The position numbers and the translations under genes are program-made. A stretch of DNA of 31,702 bases from a virus. Below the pieces are notes generated by a model, which saw only the letters and a list, made by a program, of their open reading frames with translations, was not told the origin of the DNA and searched no databases. Positions within the stretch are counted from its first letter, which is position 1; every line of letters starts with the position of its first letter. Where the stretch lies: IMG/VR virus record IMGVR_UViG_3300010149_000077, positions 1 to 31,702 of that record; one strand, given 5' to 3'. Below, in pieces: positions 16,246 through 24,554 of the stretch.

Positions 16246-18987
16246 ATGAGCCATATTATTAAATATAACGACTTTATTCAGATCAATCCTGATCAAAGAA
16301 TTTTGTCTTTAAATAAAAAAGATAAAATATCTTTAATAGATAGTATGCTGACTTCGGCTTATTCAGGTGGAAAAGGTTTGTTAATAACTTACGATCTTTC
16401 TCACTCAGGCCGTAGAATAAACAATAGAATTTATTCTACTAAAGGTCAGCAACGAGGAATTGATTCATTAACCCAACCATACGCTAAGCCAATACTTAAA
16501 AATCACGATCAAAGTTCTGAACCTATTGGTCGATTTGTTAGTGGTGAGTGGCAGAATCTATATGATGAAGCTACTCATTATTTACAGTCTTCTCAGAAAG
16601 CAATAGACATACATAACGCTTTTACAGATGACAATCCTGATAAAATATACACTACTCTTAAAAGCTTTGGTTTAATTGAAGATAAGAAATGGCCTGGATT
16701 AGGTCGAATGAGAGTTCAGGCAAACATAACTGATGAAGAAGCAATTAAGAAATTTATGGATGGTCGCTATCTCACTTTTTCTGCTGGGTCTACTACTGAT
16801 AGACATGTATGCTCTATCTGTCAGAGTGATTGGGCTAAAGATGGAATGTGTGAGCATAGGCATGGAAAAGTCTATGATGGAGAAACATGCGTGTTTATTA
16901 CAGGAGACTTCATTGTACTTGAAGGATCCGTGGTAAATACTCCTGCAGATGACTTATCGCAAATTATTAACATGGAGTTTAGTGACAACGATTCTAGCTC
17001 CAATAATAAAGACTACATCAAAAGCGTTGAGGAAATTATTTTGACAGATTCACTTTATACCGTTGGAGAGACTAATGAGCCAAAACAGTTACAAGAAACC
17101 AAGCAAGTCGATGCCCAAGAAAAAAACTACCAAAAAGAAAAAAAAGAAGAAGACCAAAAGCAAGTAGCATCAAGTGACAAAGAGTTTGATCATATGCTTA
17201 TTATTCCTGAAGAAAAAATGAAGCAACTTCACGGGACAGGTAAAACTGACGTTGTTGCAGTTTCAGGAAAACAAAAAATGACTATTAGATTGATTTACAG
17301 AACTAAAGAAAACACTCCTGGTGGAGAAGATTTTCTTTATGAATCTTTTGAAGAGTTTGTAGAAGAATCATTTAATGATGAAAAAATGTTTAAAGTTCCT
17401 GCAGGAGCTAAAGGCAATGCTCAAAAAGTTCTTAACTGGAAAGAAAAGCATGGATCTGAAGTCAAAGGAATGACTTCAGTAGGTTGGGCTAGAGCAAGAC
17501 AACTTGCTAGTAAATCAGAGATTGGTTTATCTACTGTAAGGAGAATGGCTGCTTTTGCTAGACATAGGAAGAATGCAGCAGTAGCTCCAGAATTTAAAGA
17601 AACTCCTTGGAAAGATCGAGGTTATGTAGCTTGGTTAGGATGGGGAGGAACCTCTGGTGTAGATTGGGCTATCAAAACTAGTGCTGCTAATAAAGATAGT
17701 TTACAAGAAGATGCGTATAAGTCCTCTCCAAAAGGCAAGGGAGCTAAAACTCCTGCAAAACCAAGTGAAAGGATTAAAGGCTCTAAAAAGAATAAAGAAG
17801 GTTCTGCATCTAAAGCTAACAGTAAAATTTCAGTAGGTTCTGTTTTAGAAACTTTAAAAGAAAAAGTAAAAAAACATAACGAGAAGCATGGAAAAACAAA
17901 AGGCAAGCGTGTAAGTCTTGGAATGCTCAAGGCTGTATACCGAAGAGGGGCAGGCGCATTTTCTTCTACTCATAGACCTGGAATGTCTAGGTCTGGTTGG
18001 GGAGTAGCAAGGGTTAATGCTTTCTTAAAGCTTGTAAGAAGTGGCAGCCCATCTAACCCTAAATATAAACAGGATAACGATTTATTGCCTGCAGGTCATG
18101 CAAGAAAATCATCTAATAAACCAAAAAAAGATAATAAGGATTTTACTATGAGTGAAGAAGTTATTTCAGAAGAAGTTGTTATTGACTCAGAAGAAGTTTC
18201 TGAAGATTCCGATATGCAAGAAGAAGTTGTTGAACCTACAGGCGAACAACAACTAGAGCATGATGAGAGTCTAGGTGAAGAGAAAGAAGAAGAAGATACT
18301 CAAGCGCCACCTCCAGTTCCACCTGTAGAGGATTCGGAAGATGTTGATTGGGAGTTTTTAGATCTTGCTATGCAGGGTATACTTTCTCAACAAGATGCTC
18401 AGTTAAGTACTGAGCAAAGAAATGCTTTAGCAGAAGATGTTTTCTGTGGTCCTGATCGTTCATTCCCAATTCCTGACTGTGCGCATGTTACTGCTGCAAA
18501 ACGTCTGATTGGGAGATACAAAGGTTCTGATTCTGTTAAATCTAAGATTATGGCTTGTGTAAATAAGAAAGCCAAAAACATGAAATGCGACAAGTCAGAC
18601 GATTACTTAGAGCTAGAGTCTAGATACTCTGATCTTTTGAGTAAATACAACTCTTTAGAAGATAAACTTTCATTAATTGTTGAAAATATTTTAGAAAAGA
18701 AAAATGAAGATTCTTTTGAAAAAGTTGAAGAAAAGCTTGAAAACGACACTACTGAAGAAGTAATAGTGAATGATGTTAAAGTAGTTAGTCCTTCAGAGCA
18801 TATCTCAGAGAAAGAAACTGAACAAAAAATGACAAAAAAGCCTGCAAGTAAATTAGGTGTTTTTGAACAATCTATTGTAGATACTTATAAAGAAATCAAA
18901 ATTGAACATGGTGAGATTTCTGCTGAAGACTATTTGGCTAGCAAGGCCAACTACTTACCTCGTGGCTTCCACCCAAATAAACTTTAA
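16246..18987 (+). CDS. Prohead protease-scaffold fusion with extra phage domains
   Basis: A 913-residue protein. The start at 16246 is set by AAAAGG about 7 nt upstream. Protease domain, about 40-235: NHD with H87 and LTFSAG with S169 are the expected His and Ser of HK97-type prohead proteases, and GSVVNTPAD (217-225) is the typical last strand. A zinc-ribbon-like insertion follows the Ser: C179, C182, C192, H194/H196, C205. Two Trp/Arg-rich modules often seen in phage head-maturation proteins follow (about 380-475, ending WLGWGGTSGVDWA; and 555-598, YRRGAGAFSSTHRPG). Then come an acidic stretch, a small domain (733-785, FCGPDRSFPIPDCAHV) and a coiled coil near 788-830. The C-terminal third looks like scaffold and has its own internal start at 18148. 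The mature protease would clip head proteins and itself. Confidence 0.85.
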   Translation: MSHIIKYNDFIQINPDQRILSLNKKDKISLIDSMLTSAYSGGKGLLITYDLSHSGRRINNRIYSTKGQQRGIDSLTQPYAKPILKNHDQSSEPIGRFVSGEWQNLYDEATHYLQSSQKAIDIHNAFTDDNPDKIYTTLKSFGLIEDKKWPGLGRMRVQANITDEEAIKKFMDGRYLTFSAGSTTDRHVCSICQSDWAKDGMCEHRHGKVYDGETCVFITGDFIVLEGSVVNTPADDLSQIINMEFSDNDSSSNNKDYIKSVEEIILTDSLYTVGETNEPKQLQETKQVDAQEKNYQKEKKEEDQKQVASSDKEFDHMLIIPEEKMKQLHGTGKTDVVAVSGKQKMTIRLIYRTKENTPGGEDFLYESFEEFVEESFNDEKMFKVPAGAKGNAQKVLNWKEKHGSEVKGMTSVGWARARQLASKSEIGLSTVRRMAAFARHRKNAAVAPEFKETPWKDRGYVAWLGWGGTSGVDWAIKTSAANKDSLQEDAYKSSPKGKGAKTPAKPSERIKGSKKNKEGSASKANSKISVGSVLETLKEKVKKHNEKHGKTKGKRVSLGMLKAVYRRGAGAFSSTHRPGMSRSGWGVARVNAFLKLVRSGSPSNPKYKQDNDLLPAGHARKSSNKPKKDNKDFTMSEEVISEEVVIDSEEVSEDSDMQEEVVEPTGEQQLEHDESLGEEKEEEDTQAPPPVPPVEDSEDVDWEFLDLAMQGILSQQDAQLSTEQRNALAEDVFCGPDRSFPIPDCAHVTAAKRLIGRYKGSDSVKSKIMACVNKKAKNMKCDKSDDYLELESRYSDLLSKYNSLEDKLSLIVENILEKKNEDSFEKVEEKLENDTTEEVIVNDVKVVSPSEHISEKETEQKMTKKPASKLGVFEQSIVDTYKEIKIEHGEISAEDYLASKANYLPRGFHPNKL
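18148..18987 (+). CDS. Nested in-frame scaffold protein (internal start)
   Basis: Within the protease gene, AAGGA (18136-18140) sits 7 nt before an in-frame ATG (18148; MSEEVISEE, residue 635 of the long protein). This would give a separate 279-residue product: a very acidic segment (Glu-rich), a Pro-rich linker (APPPVPPV), the FCGPDRSFPI module, a coiled coil and a C-terminal segment that could bind the capsid protein (NYLPRGFHPNKL). Overlapping protease/scaffold genes with an internal scaffold start are known from phage lambda (C/Nu3). The SD and the domain break are visible; use of this start is inferred. Confidence 0.5.
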   Translation: MSEEVISEEVVIDSEEVSEDSDMQEEVVEPTGEQQLEHDESLGEEKEEEDTQAPPPVPPVEDSEDVDWEFLDLAMQGILSQQDAQLSTEQRNALAEDVFCGPDRSFPIPDCAHVTAAKRLIGRYKGSDSVKSKIMACVNKKAKNMKCDKSDDYLELESRYSDLLSKYNSLEDKLSLIVENILEKKNEDSFEKVEEKLENDTTEEVIVNDVKVVSPSEHISEKETEQKMTKKPASKLGVFEQSIVDTYKEIKIEHGEISAEDYLASKANYLPRGFHPNKL

Positions 18988-19003
18988 TATATACATTTAA
19001 TTA

Positions 19004-19012
19004 TTAGGAGAT
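19004..19012 (+). promoter_or_regulatory. Strong SD before the decoration protein
   Basis: ATTAGGAGATTAAATT precedes the ATG at 19019, an almost ideal SD with good spacing. The same TAGGAGAT leader is used before the tail-tube gene at 27746, marking two genes expected to be made in many copies. Confidence 0.6.
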
Positions 19013-19018
19013 TAAATT

Positions 19019-20389
19019 ATGGCTATTTCAAGATTTGCAAGCCGTTTTAAGACTCGTACGGATTTAATGGACAACATTACTCCAAACAACGTTGTCCAAT
19101 CTAACGTATCAGTTCCTCATGGTGAATGGAAGCCCGCTTCTTGGCTTCCTGTTGTTTGGCAGAATGAAAAGAGTAAAGACTTCTTTGTTATTTCTTCTGG
19201 TAAAGTTGTTTCTTTTGACTCATCAGGTCGTGTTGTACCTTCAGGTCTTCTTCGTCGTTGCCTTGATGCTGCAAATGTAAATACTGCAGCTGTTATCGAT
19301 TATGATGCAAATGATAAAGCAGCACGAGTAATTGATATTACTACAGGCGAGTTTGTTGCAGGTCCAAAAGATGTAACTCTTCGTGGCTTTATGCAAGCTG
19401 CTATTGGTAATGGTTGGCTTCCTGGAGAGAGCATGCCTAGTGAAGATGGTAGCGAACTCGCTAACCTCAAAGCACTCGCAAAGAAGTTCATCTCTGCACC
19501 TGTAGGTATTTGTGCATATGATGTATATGCATGGGCCGGTGACGATCCTGCTAACTTGCACTTCACCAACTATCAGAAGCAACACCTTATTCAGTTCTTT
19601 ACTGACATTCAAATGAAGGCTGCTCACGTTGCTGCGGCAACCGCTGAAACTGAGCTTACAGCGGCTTTTAGTATTGGTAACGGTAAAGTTCTCACTAACG
19701 CTAGTGTTAAAGCTATGGCTCGCTACAAGGGACTTCCTCTTTCATCTGATATTGTTGGCCTTAAGCTAGATAAGCCTGCTGCAGCACACACTTCTCGTAC
19801 ACCTGTAAGTATTACTTTTGGTGATGCAACAGTTGTTCGTAGACGTTCAGAACCATCATTGATTAGCAAGGCTGGTGATTTTTATCTTGATGATGAAGCT
19901 TCTATTGTTTTAATTTTTAACACTGGTGGAGCTGATAAGCCTGCTCAATTTGCTTCAGTAGTTTACTACCAGTACGAGGGTGCGACTTCAGCTGCTACCA
20001 CTTCTCTCCAAGAGAGATACATTCACTTTGTAGGTGATTGTAAGCCTGGCGATTTCGTTACTTTTGATAAGCTTTCAAACATGGTTGTCAGAAGCGCTTC
20101 ACTTTCTCTTACGGATAACGATGCAGGTGATGAGAGTGCCGCAAACTCTGCACTTATCCTAGACATGCTTCAAGAGCGTGAAGACTTTACTGTTGGTCGT
20201 GTAATGGACATTATCAAAGAGCCTCGTGGTCTTCTTGAGCGTGTTCGCACTGGGTTTAAGGGTGACGAGTTTGGTGCAGATGCAAAGATGCCTGGTTCTG
20301 CAACTGGTGGTTTCTCAGATATGATTACTCTATCTGGCGAGCTACAAACTGTTGCTGATCAAATCGTTGTTGTTAACGTAAAGATTTAA
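19019..20389 (+). CDS. Putative capsid decoration/head structural protein
   Basis: A 456-residue protein between the protease-scaffold and the major capsid gene, the usual place for decoration or cement proteins. The N-terminal part has beta-rich, surface-protein character (PASWLPVVWQ, DFFVISSGKVVSFDSSGRVV), followed by a helical middle (YQKQHLIQFFTDIQMKAAHVAAATAE) and further beta strands. There is no signal or membrane segment. Codon use is distinct from most neighbours (CGT for Arg, CTT for Leu, AAC for Asn), as in the capsid gene, suggesting high expression. The precise family is not recognised; a minor capsid or head-fibre protein is the alternative. Confidence 0.6.
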   Translation: MAISRFASRFKTRTDLMDNITPNNVVQSNVSVPHGEWKPASWLPVVWQNEKSKDFFVISSGKVVSFDSSGRVVPSGLLRRCLDAANVNTAAVIDYDANDKAARVIDITTGEFVAGPKDVTLRGFMQAAIGNGWLPGESMPSEDGSELANLKALAKKFISAPVGICAYDVYAWAGDDPANLHFTNYQKQHLIQFFTDIQMKAAHVAAATAETELTAAFSIGNGKVLTNASVKAMARYKGLPLSSDIVGLKLDKPAAAHTSRTPVSITFGDATVVRRRSEPSLISKAGDFYLDDEASIVLIFNTGGADKPAQFASVVYYQYEGATSAATTSLQERYIHFVGDCKPGDFVTFDKLSNMVVRSASLSLTDNDAGDESAANSALILDMLQEREDFTVGRVMDIIKEPRGLLERVRTGFKGDEFGADAKMPGSATGGFSDMITLSGELQTVADQIVVVNVKI

Positions 20390-20416
20390 TTAAGATTACA
20401 GATAGAGGGAATAAAT

Positions 20417-21754
20417 ATGTCTTTTAAATTAATTGATGGAACAGAGCTAGAATTACCTAGCAACCGTAAGGCTGCCGCTCGTTATCTTGCTGACATGATT
20501 CGTAATCGTGGTCTTCTTCCCAACGAAGACAAGCAAATTAGCTGGGAGACCTTTGCTAATACTATTTCTCCAAAGAACCAAGATTTGGTACGTGCTTCGG
20601 AGATTACTCCACTTCTACAGGAGTCTATGGAGATTCTTATCCGTGAGCCTGTAGAACCAAACATGACTATCACACCACTCTTTACTCGTGTTCAGGCTCA
20701 AGGTCTTAACACTCAAATTCTTGCAGGTGCTATGGGCGCTGTTTATGCAGGTGATGTACAAGAGCATGGTACTTACCCAGAGGTTAACTTCCAAATGGGT
20801 GGTGCAGTTTCAACTGCTTATATCGGTAAGAGTGGTATTGCTGCGAGCTTTACTGACGAAGCTCTTCGTTATAGTACTTTTGATATCATGGCTAAGAACC
20901 TTGAACTTATGGGTAACGCACTCGTACGTCACAAGGAGCAAAAAGCAGTACAATTCCTTAAGCAACTAGGAACTGCTCTTTTTGACAACCTTAACCCTGC
21001 GCAATCTATCTACGGTGTAACTACTGGTCGTGGAATGAATGACGCAGGTAATGCGCTTGAAGGTAATGGTTCACTTAGCATGGATAACTTGATGCGTGCT
21101 ATGGCACACATGAGTGAAGAAGGATTTACTCCTAATATTCTTCTTATGCACCCATTGTTCTACTATAGCTTCATCCAAGACCCTGTACTTCGCAACATGA
21201 TGCTTGCTCATGGTGGTGGATCAATCTTTAACCCATATAGCGGAGACCCAGGTCCTTTGGCTCCTTACAGCAATGGTGCTCTTGGTGCTCGTGGTCCTTC
21301 AGCTGGTACTCGTGTTGTGAATCCTCGTGGTACTGGTACAAACGGTTCAGCACAAGCTGAGTCTATTAGCTCTGTACTAGAGCGTAGTCAACTAATGACT
21401 TCTGCACCTAACCTACCTAGTTACTTCCCGTTCAACTTGCAGGTTATTGTTTCTCCTCTTTGTCCTTACGATCCAGAGTCAGAGCTTGGTGATATCTTCT
21501 TACTATCAGGTGGTAACGTTGGTTTCCACTTGGTTGATGAAGCACCTACTACTGTCGAGTGGCGTGATGAGAATACTGAGACTGTTAAAGTTAAGATTCG
21601 TGAGCGTTACGGCTTTGCTGTTGCACATGAAGGCCAAGGCGTTGGTGTTCTTAAGAATGTTAAGCGTGCCGAGAACTTGTGGGATGGAACTACTGATGTT
21701 CAAGTTTCAGCAGTTGGTAGTGTAACTGATGCGACTGTACTAAGTAACATCTAA
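20417..21754 (+). CDS. Major capsid protein (HK97-fold type)
   Basis: A 445-residue protein that builds the head shell. After a helical N-terminal region (about 1-60, probably trimmed by the protease) it shows the expected order: ITPLLQESMEILIREP, an E-loop-like stretch with GAVYAGDVQEHGTYPE, the spine-helix region (FDIMAKNLELMGNALVRHKEQKAVQFL) and a P/A-domain segment FTPNILLMHPLFYYSF (about 236-251), then C-terminal strands (FNLQVIVSPLCPYDP, YGFAVAHEGQGVGVLKNV). Arg is almost always CGT and Leu CTT, the signature of a heavily translated gene. AGAGGGA precedes the start. A strong terminator follows. Confidence 0.88.
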   Translation: MSFKLIDGTELELPSNRKAAARYLADMIRNRGLLPNEDKQISWETFANTISPKNQDLVRASEITPLLQESMEILIREPVEPNMTITPLFTRVQAQGLNTQILAGAMGAVYAGDVQEHGTYPEVNFQMGGAVSTAYIGKSGIAASFTDEALRYSTFDIMAKNLELMGNALVRHKEQKAVQFLKQLGTALFDNLNPAQSIYGVTTGRGMNDAGNALEGNGSLSMDNLMRAMAHMSEEGFTPNILLMHPLFYYSFIQDPVLRNMMLAHGGGSIFNPYSGDPGPLAPYSNGALGARGPSAGTRVVNPRGTGTNGSAQAESISSVLERSQLMTSAPNLPSYFPFNLQVIVSPLCPYDPESELGDIFLLSGGNVGFHLVDEAPTTVEWRDENTETVKVKIRERYGFAVAHEGQGVGVLKNVKRAENLWDGTTDVQVSAVGSVTDATVLSNI

Positions 21755-21773
21755 TATGTAGATAAATCACTCC

Positions 21774-21801
21774 TTGAAAAATAACTGTATATGCTTAATA
21801 T
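21774..21801 (+). promoter_or_regulatory. Candidate promoter overlapping the capsid-gene terminator
   Basis: TTGAAA (21774-21779), 16 nt, then TAATAT (21796-21801), with a TG just upstream of the -10 (21792-21793). Transcription would begin near 21808, inside the left arm of the terminator hairpin, so new transcripts would not be able to form it. Matches to consensus are fair rather than strong. Confidence 0.3.
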
Positions 21802-21838
21802 AAAAGCGGGGCCTAAAAACCCCGCTTTTATTATTTTA
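21802..21838 (+). terminator. Strong intrinsic terminator after the major capsid gene
   Basis: A 10-bp perfect stem (AAAAGCGGGG 21802-21811 with CCCCGCTTTT 21820-21829), an 8-base loop and a T-rich tail (TTTTATTATTTT). It is the clearest terminator in the window and splits the head genes from the neck and tail genes. Confidence 0.92.
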
Positions 21839-21850
21839 GGAGTTTTTATA

Positions 21851-22063
21851 ATGAGTTTTTTCAAATCAGAACTAACTGAGATAGAGTTAATCCAAAAAGA
21901 AATTGATATAAAAAGTAGATTGAATGCCAATCCTAACTATATAGTAGATGAAGATAATTTCATTGAAGTGAAAATAGGTGGTAATAATGTCGATAAACCT
22001 AACAACTCAGAACAGTTACCCTCTGAACGGAACATCAACGTTTCCGATAGGGGAGGAAATTAA
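21851..22063 (+). CDS. Small protein overlapping the Ig-like neck gene
   Basis: A 70-residue protein. The start at 21851 has AGGAG 8 nt upstream, directly after the terminator. It is acidic, with a helical N-terminal half (SELTEIELIQKEIDIKSRLN) and a polar C-terminal tail. The last 77 nt lie over the start of the next gene in another reading frame. No family is recognised. The SD is strong, so it is probably translated. Confidence 0.6.
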   Translation: MSFFKSELTEIELIQKEIDIKSRLNANPNYIVDEDNFIEVKIGGNNVDKPNNSEQLPSERNINVSDRGGN

Positions 22064-23012
22064 GCTAGAATTTACTAACTTAGTAGATGAAAAAACAGCT
22101 AAGGACTCAATCATTTTAATCGAGTCGGTTAGTAACTCAGTTGTAGAAACTGATATAAAAGTATACGTATTAGACGCAAGTAATAATGAGATTGAAGACG
22201 TATTCTTAGAAAGACAAGTTTCACAAAAAACATTAGTAATTGTTAAGCCTAAAGCTTACCTTAATGAAAATAGTAGCTATGAACTATTCATCAGAGGGGA
22301 AAGCTTAGAAGAAGTAGCTTCATTAACAGAAGAGTTTTCTAGTAGTACTATTTCTGAAAAGACTGTTTTTGGAACAAGTTTAAATGATGTATTTACTGAT
22401 CAAATCAGAGTGTATGGGTCATATACTGGTAAAACTGAAACTTATTTAAATGTTGAAATAGTTAGCGGTGGTTCAGGTTCTGGAGCTAAATATATTTGGT
22501 GGTTTAATAATGAAGCTAAACCTACAGGCAGTAAAAGGCTTAATAGAACTGTAACTAGGTGGAGGAGCCTTAATAGAGGTTGCTATATTAAATTTTATGG
22601 TGGCGAATATACTTTAGGAGATGTTTTTAAAGTAAAAGTTTTCCCTAAAGAAAAGCTAGCAAACTCATATAGAATTAGCTTTGAGACATCAAGTGACACT
22701 TTAATAATTAAGCCAGAAGTTACTTCTGAGTCAGATATAGGTCTAGTTACTCCTGAAAGTACACAAGCTTCTTTTACAGAAGCTTTACGTATAATTGATA
22801 TGCAACCTAGAAATGGGTCTATCAATAATTCAATCTCTACAAACAAAATTACAATATTTTTTAACAAAAATATAAAAACAGCAAGTGTTAATCAAAATAA
22901 CATAAAGCTGCTTAAACAGTCTGTTTCTGGATTTTTTAACTCTAAAGGTGGAGAAGAAAAAATACCAAAAGAAATTATAATAGAAAATAATAAGATTATT
23001 TTGGAGTTTTAA
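21987..23012 (+). CDS. Neck or head-surface protein with Ig-like (Big_5-type) domains
   Basis: A 341-residue protein. The start at 21987 (MSINLTT) has AGGTGG 5 nt upstream. Residues about 10-110 read like a bacterial Ig-like Big_5 domain: PLNGTSTFPIGEEIKLEF, a variable beta region, then KTLVIVKPKAYLNENSSYELFI. A second, shorter one starts near 263 (MQPRNGSINNSISTNKITIFFNKNI) and runs to the C-terminus, so the last strands may be missing or divergent. The middle is beta-rich and Gly/Arg-rich. Such domains usually decorate heads, necks or tails and may aid weak binding to surfaces. The first Ig strand is encoded in the 77-nt overlap with the previous gene, which supports this early start. Confidence 0.65.
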   Translation: MSINLTTQNSYPLNGTSTFPIGEEIKLEFTNLVDEKTAKDSIILIESVSNSVVETDIKVYVLDASNNEIEDVFLERQVSQKTLVIVKPKAYLNENSSYELFIRGESLEEVASLTEEFSSSTISEKTVFGTSLNDVFTDQIRVYGSYTGKTETYLNVEIVSGGSGSGAKYIWWFNNEAKPTGSKRLNRTVTRWRSLNRGCYIKFYGGEYTLGDVFKVKVFPKEKLANSYRISFETSSDTLIIKPEVTSESDIGLVTPESTQASFTEALRIIDMQPRNGSINNSISTNKITIFFNKNIKTASVNQNNIKLLKQSVSGFFNSKGGEEKIPKEIIIENNKIILEF

Positions 23013-23013
23013 T

Positions 23014-24012
23014 ATGAAATGCTTTTCTTTAAATTCTACTGTGAAGCTTAGAGTTCTTTTTTATAACGACTGTAAAGAAGCTACTAATGTAGACAATATA
23101 AATCTAACAGTAACAAAACCTGATGGAACTACAGTTAGCTTCAATGATACTAATCATACCTTTGTTAACGTAGATACAGGCTATTACTATTATTCATATA
23201 CAGATACAGCTTTGGAAGGCGAGTATAAACATCTTTGGAATGTAACTATTGATGGTGCTGTTGTATCTAAGGAAGATAAATTTGAAATAAAAGGTGGCGG
23301 TTCAGTTGATTTCAAGTTTATAGAACTTGAAAAGAATGAATTGATTGTAGTTGAGCTTCTTTCTTCTATAGAAGCTGAAGATGGAAGTTCATTAAATACA
23401 AATGAGTATTTATCTTTTAGCACAGAATATGATCCTTTTTATTGCTCTACAGACATGCTGTTAATGGAACTAGGTCCTTGGGCAGAAGGAATACCTGAAG
23501 AAACTTTAGCTTTAGCTATTCATTGGTCATCTATGGAAGCTGATTATATTACATGCAAAAAACCTGTTAACGATAGACATACTTATGCTTTAACAAGATT
23601 TGTTATGTATGATGCTGCAATTAGATTGTTGACAATGCCTACAGGTGGCAGCACCAATAGTGGAGCTAGAAAAGAGTTAGGTGACTTACTAATAGAGTCA
23701 GGACAACTAGATATTAATATTAAAGACTTGTTAACAGAACTTAAGCTAGAAAGAGATGAATGGTGGCGTGTAGTTAATGCAGGTGGAACTATTGTACCAG
23801 GGCAAGGGTTAGGACCTACCTTTGCTACTAAAGGTGGTGCAAATAAAGATCCTAACATTTCAAGAGAATGGCACGATCCGTGGAATACTTATTATACTCA
23901 ACCTAGTGCTAATTCTAAATATAGAAAGCCGGGAGAAAAGAAGTATAAGAGTGGATTTACTAGATGGTCAGAACATTACATTACAAGTGTTACCAAGGGG
24001 ACTAGAAGATGA
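23014..24012 (+). CDS. Head-tail adaptor with N-terminal Ig-like domain
   Basis: A 332-residue protein. Residues 1-95 form an Ig-like beta domain (VKLRVLFYNDC, LTVTKPDGTTVSF, TGYYYYSYTDTALEGEYKHLW), a pattern frequent in phage neck and baseplate proteins. Residues about 140-235 are helical (STDMLLMELGPWAEGIPEETLALAIHW...RHTYALTRFVMYDAAIRLL), resembling HK97 gp6/SPP1 gp15-type connector adaptors that dock under the portal. The C-terminal 90 residues are polar with many Trp/Tyr. GGAG lies 9 nt upstream. It overlaps the next gene by 4 nt and heads the connector/neck series. Confidence 0.65.
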   Translation: MKCFSLNSTVKLRVLFYNDCKEATNVDNINLTVTKPDGTTVSFNDTNHTFVNVDTGYYYYSYTDTALEGEYKHLWNVTIDGAVVSKEDKFEIKGGGSVDFKFIELEKNELIVVELLSSIEAEDGSSLNTNEYLSFSTEYDPFYCSTDMLLMELGPWAEGIPEETLALAIHWSSMEADYITCKKPVNDRHTYALTRFVMYDAAIRLLTMPTGGSTNSGARKELGDLLIESGQLDINIKDLLTELKLERDEWWRVVNAGGTIVPGQGLGPTFATKGGANKDPNISREWHDPWNTYYTQPSANSKYRKPGEKKYKSGFTRWSEHYITSVTKGTRR

Positions 24013-24554
24013 AACGAAAGCTTTATAAAAGTTCTAAAGAAATAGATTTAAGAAAGAACTTCGATAAGCTGCTATTTGGTGATGCTAACTCGATAGCACA
24101 CAATCATCTAGTTCTTTTAAGGAAAAGAAAAAAAGATAGTCAAGGTCAAGATATAAAATGTACTTGCGTTAGTAATATAACTCAAGAAGCCAATGTAGAA
24201 ACCAATTGTAACTTTTGCCTAGGTGAAGGTTTTATATGGAAAGAAACATTTCACAGGTGTTATTCAACTTTAATTGGTGCTGACGGTGGTAAAGCTAACA
24301 GAACTAAAAGGATAGAGCCTGGATTTATAAGAACAGATTATAAAATATTCTATTTTAAATTTGATACAAAAATTTCATATAAAGATAAAATTATTGAGTT
24401 ACGACTTGATAATGAGGGTAAGCTAGAAGTACCATATCAAAGATTGACGATATATAAGCCTGAAACAATCCAAGAATACAGATCAGATTATGGTCGTGTT
24501 GAATATATTGCTGTTTATGCAAGAGAAGAAAGCTCAATAAGAGAAAATCAATGA
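24009..24554 (+). CDS. Cys-rich head-closure/neck protein
   Basis: A 181-residue protein, translationally coupled (ATGA). Cysteines C51, C53, C67 and C70 in CTC...CNFCLGEGF, plus C84, form a probable zinc-binding knuckle like the CxxCxGxG turns of DnaJ. The C-terminal part is beta-rich (YKIFYFKFDTKISYKDKIIELRL, VEYIAVYAREE), typical of head-completion (stopper) proteins that follow the adaptor. Its place between adaptor and tail terminator supports a head-closure role. The exact family is not recognised. Confidence 0.55.
   Translation: MKRKLYKSSKEIDLRKNFDKLLFGDANSIAHNHLVLLRKRKKDSQGQDIKCTCVSNITQEANVETNCNFCLGEGFIWKETFHRCYSTLIGADGGKANRTKRIEPGFIRTDYKIFYFKFDTKISYKDKIIELRLDNEGKLEVPYQRLTIYKPETIQEYRSDYGRVEYIAVYAREESSIRENQ

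Noticed and set aside
17118-17150. A AAA AAC heptamer in the protease gene
   Set aside because: The -1 frame closes within about twenty codons with no meaningful product and no convincing downstream structure.
19241-19627. Open frame on the opposite strand of the decoration gene (also 2781-2993, 17622-17930, 23583-23858, 27877-28122)
   Set aside because: No SD sequences, low-likelihood amino acid content, and complete overlap with well-supported genes; these are shadows of the rightward genes.
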